Below are positions 41,898 through 41,953 of a stretch of DNA of 41,953 nucleotides, in pieces (the stretch's first letter is position 1; each line of letters opens with the position of its first letter). Origin of the DNA: an uncultured beta proteobacterium (GTDB lineage Bacteria > Pseudomonadota > Gammaproteobacteria > Burkholderiales > Burkholderiaceae); assembly GCA_903892315.1 (NCBI GenBank), contig CAITHY010000022.1, positions 1 through 41,953 on the forward strand, in the 5' to 3' direction. A program made the position numbers and the translations under genes. The notes below the pieces were generated by a model. The model saw only the letters and a program-made list of their open reading frames with translations. It was not told the origin of the DNA and searched no databases.

Positions 41898-41953
41898 AAT
41901 TGATAAAAGTGACAATCCTCCATGCATTTGGACCAGGTTGATTTAGATGCCAC

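Noticed and set aside
41922..41953. Start of a divergent gene at the window end (ATG at 41922)
   Set aside because: Only ten codons are visible and no clear ribosome site precedes the ATG, so it cannot be supported.

Overview
The window is a compact stretch of bacterial chromosome of moderate GC with 51 protein genes and short intergenic gaps. I see no rRNA, tRNA, CRISPR array, insertion sequence or phage gene. The gene families (class-2 OxyR with its two redox cysteines, LldD-type lactate dehydrogenase, 3-hydroxybutyrate dehydrogenase with a phasin-like protein, PuuD-like membrane protein, Hc1-type small histone-like protein, PaiB-like and TIGR02450-like proteins) point to a betaproteobacterium of the Burkholderiales. 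A small freshwater genome such as Polynucleobacter is my best guess, but that is inference from gene content only.

Layout. 1-4500: a four-gene operon for a CoxMSL-type molybdenum hydroxylase, preceded by a CoxG-like gene. Its active-site loop is not that of a true CO dehydrogenase, so the substrate is unknown. 4600-6150: 3-hydroxybutyrate dehydrogenase and a PuuD-like membrane protein. 6180-9180: an oxidative-stress block in which rubrerythrin, rubredoxin and a rubredoxin-reductase-like flavoprotein lie on the minus strand, divergent from oxyR. 9250-11200: an Old Yellow Enzyme, then a Fur-box-preceded cytochrome b561 with a small membrane protein. 11200-13400: lldD followed in the same frame by a DUF4239 membrane protein without an ordinary start codon, and a small unknown gene. 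13500-18700: two EamA exporters, a class-V aminotransferase, a nitrobindin-like beta-barrel protein, a Lys-rich secreted protein and NAD(P)H-hydrate dehydratase. 18700-26500: beta-CASP nuclease-like protein, solute-binding protein, LOG protein, ion-channel-like protein, HI0933-type flavoprotein, TerC, truncated haemoglobin, phasin-like protein and small unknowns.

26600-31450: a Tat-exported fumarylacetoacetate-hydrolase-like protein, a four-domain rhodanese, a tail-less Hc1-like protein with an unusual repeat-rich upstream region, DUF1330, cupin and 3-hydroxyisobutyrate dehydrogenase. 31450-37160 (minus): selD, a TlpA-like thioredoxin with a Tat-exported transglutaminase-like protein, the RNA helicase rhlE, and a thiol dioxygenase/thioesterase/GNAT cluster. 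37300-41950: a duplicated-domain secreted protein, the binding proteins TupA (tungstate) and ModA (molybdate), a PaiB-like flavoprotein, and an OprB-like porin behind two Fur-box-like palindromes.

Themes. (1) Peroxide and iron: OxyR, rubrerythrin, rubredoxin, Fur boxes, cytochrome b561 and truncated haemoglobin. (2) Molybdenum: ModA and TupA at one end could supply the hydroxylase at the other. (3) Small-acid and polyhydroxybutyrate metabolism: LldD, 3-hydroxybutyrate dehydrogenase, phasin and 3-hydroxyisobutyrate dehydrogenase. I found no clear new defence or mobile system. The most unusual observations are the in-frame lldD/DUF4239 junction, the OxyR-linked rubrerythrin block, the repeat-rich leader of the Hc1-like gene, the altered channel selectivity filter and the Tat-exported FAH-like protein.
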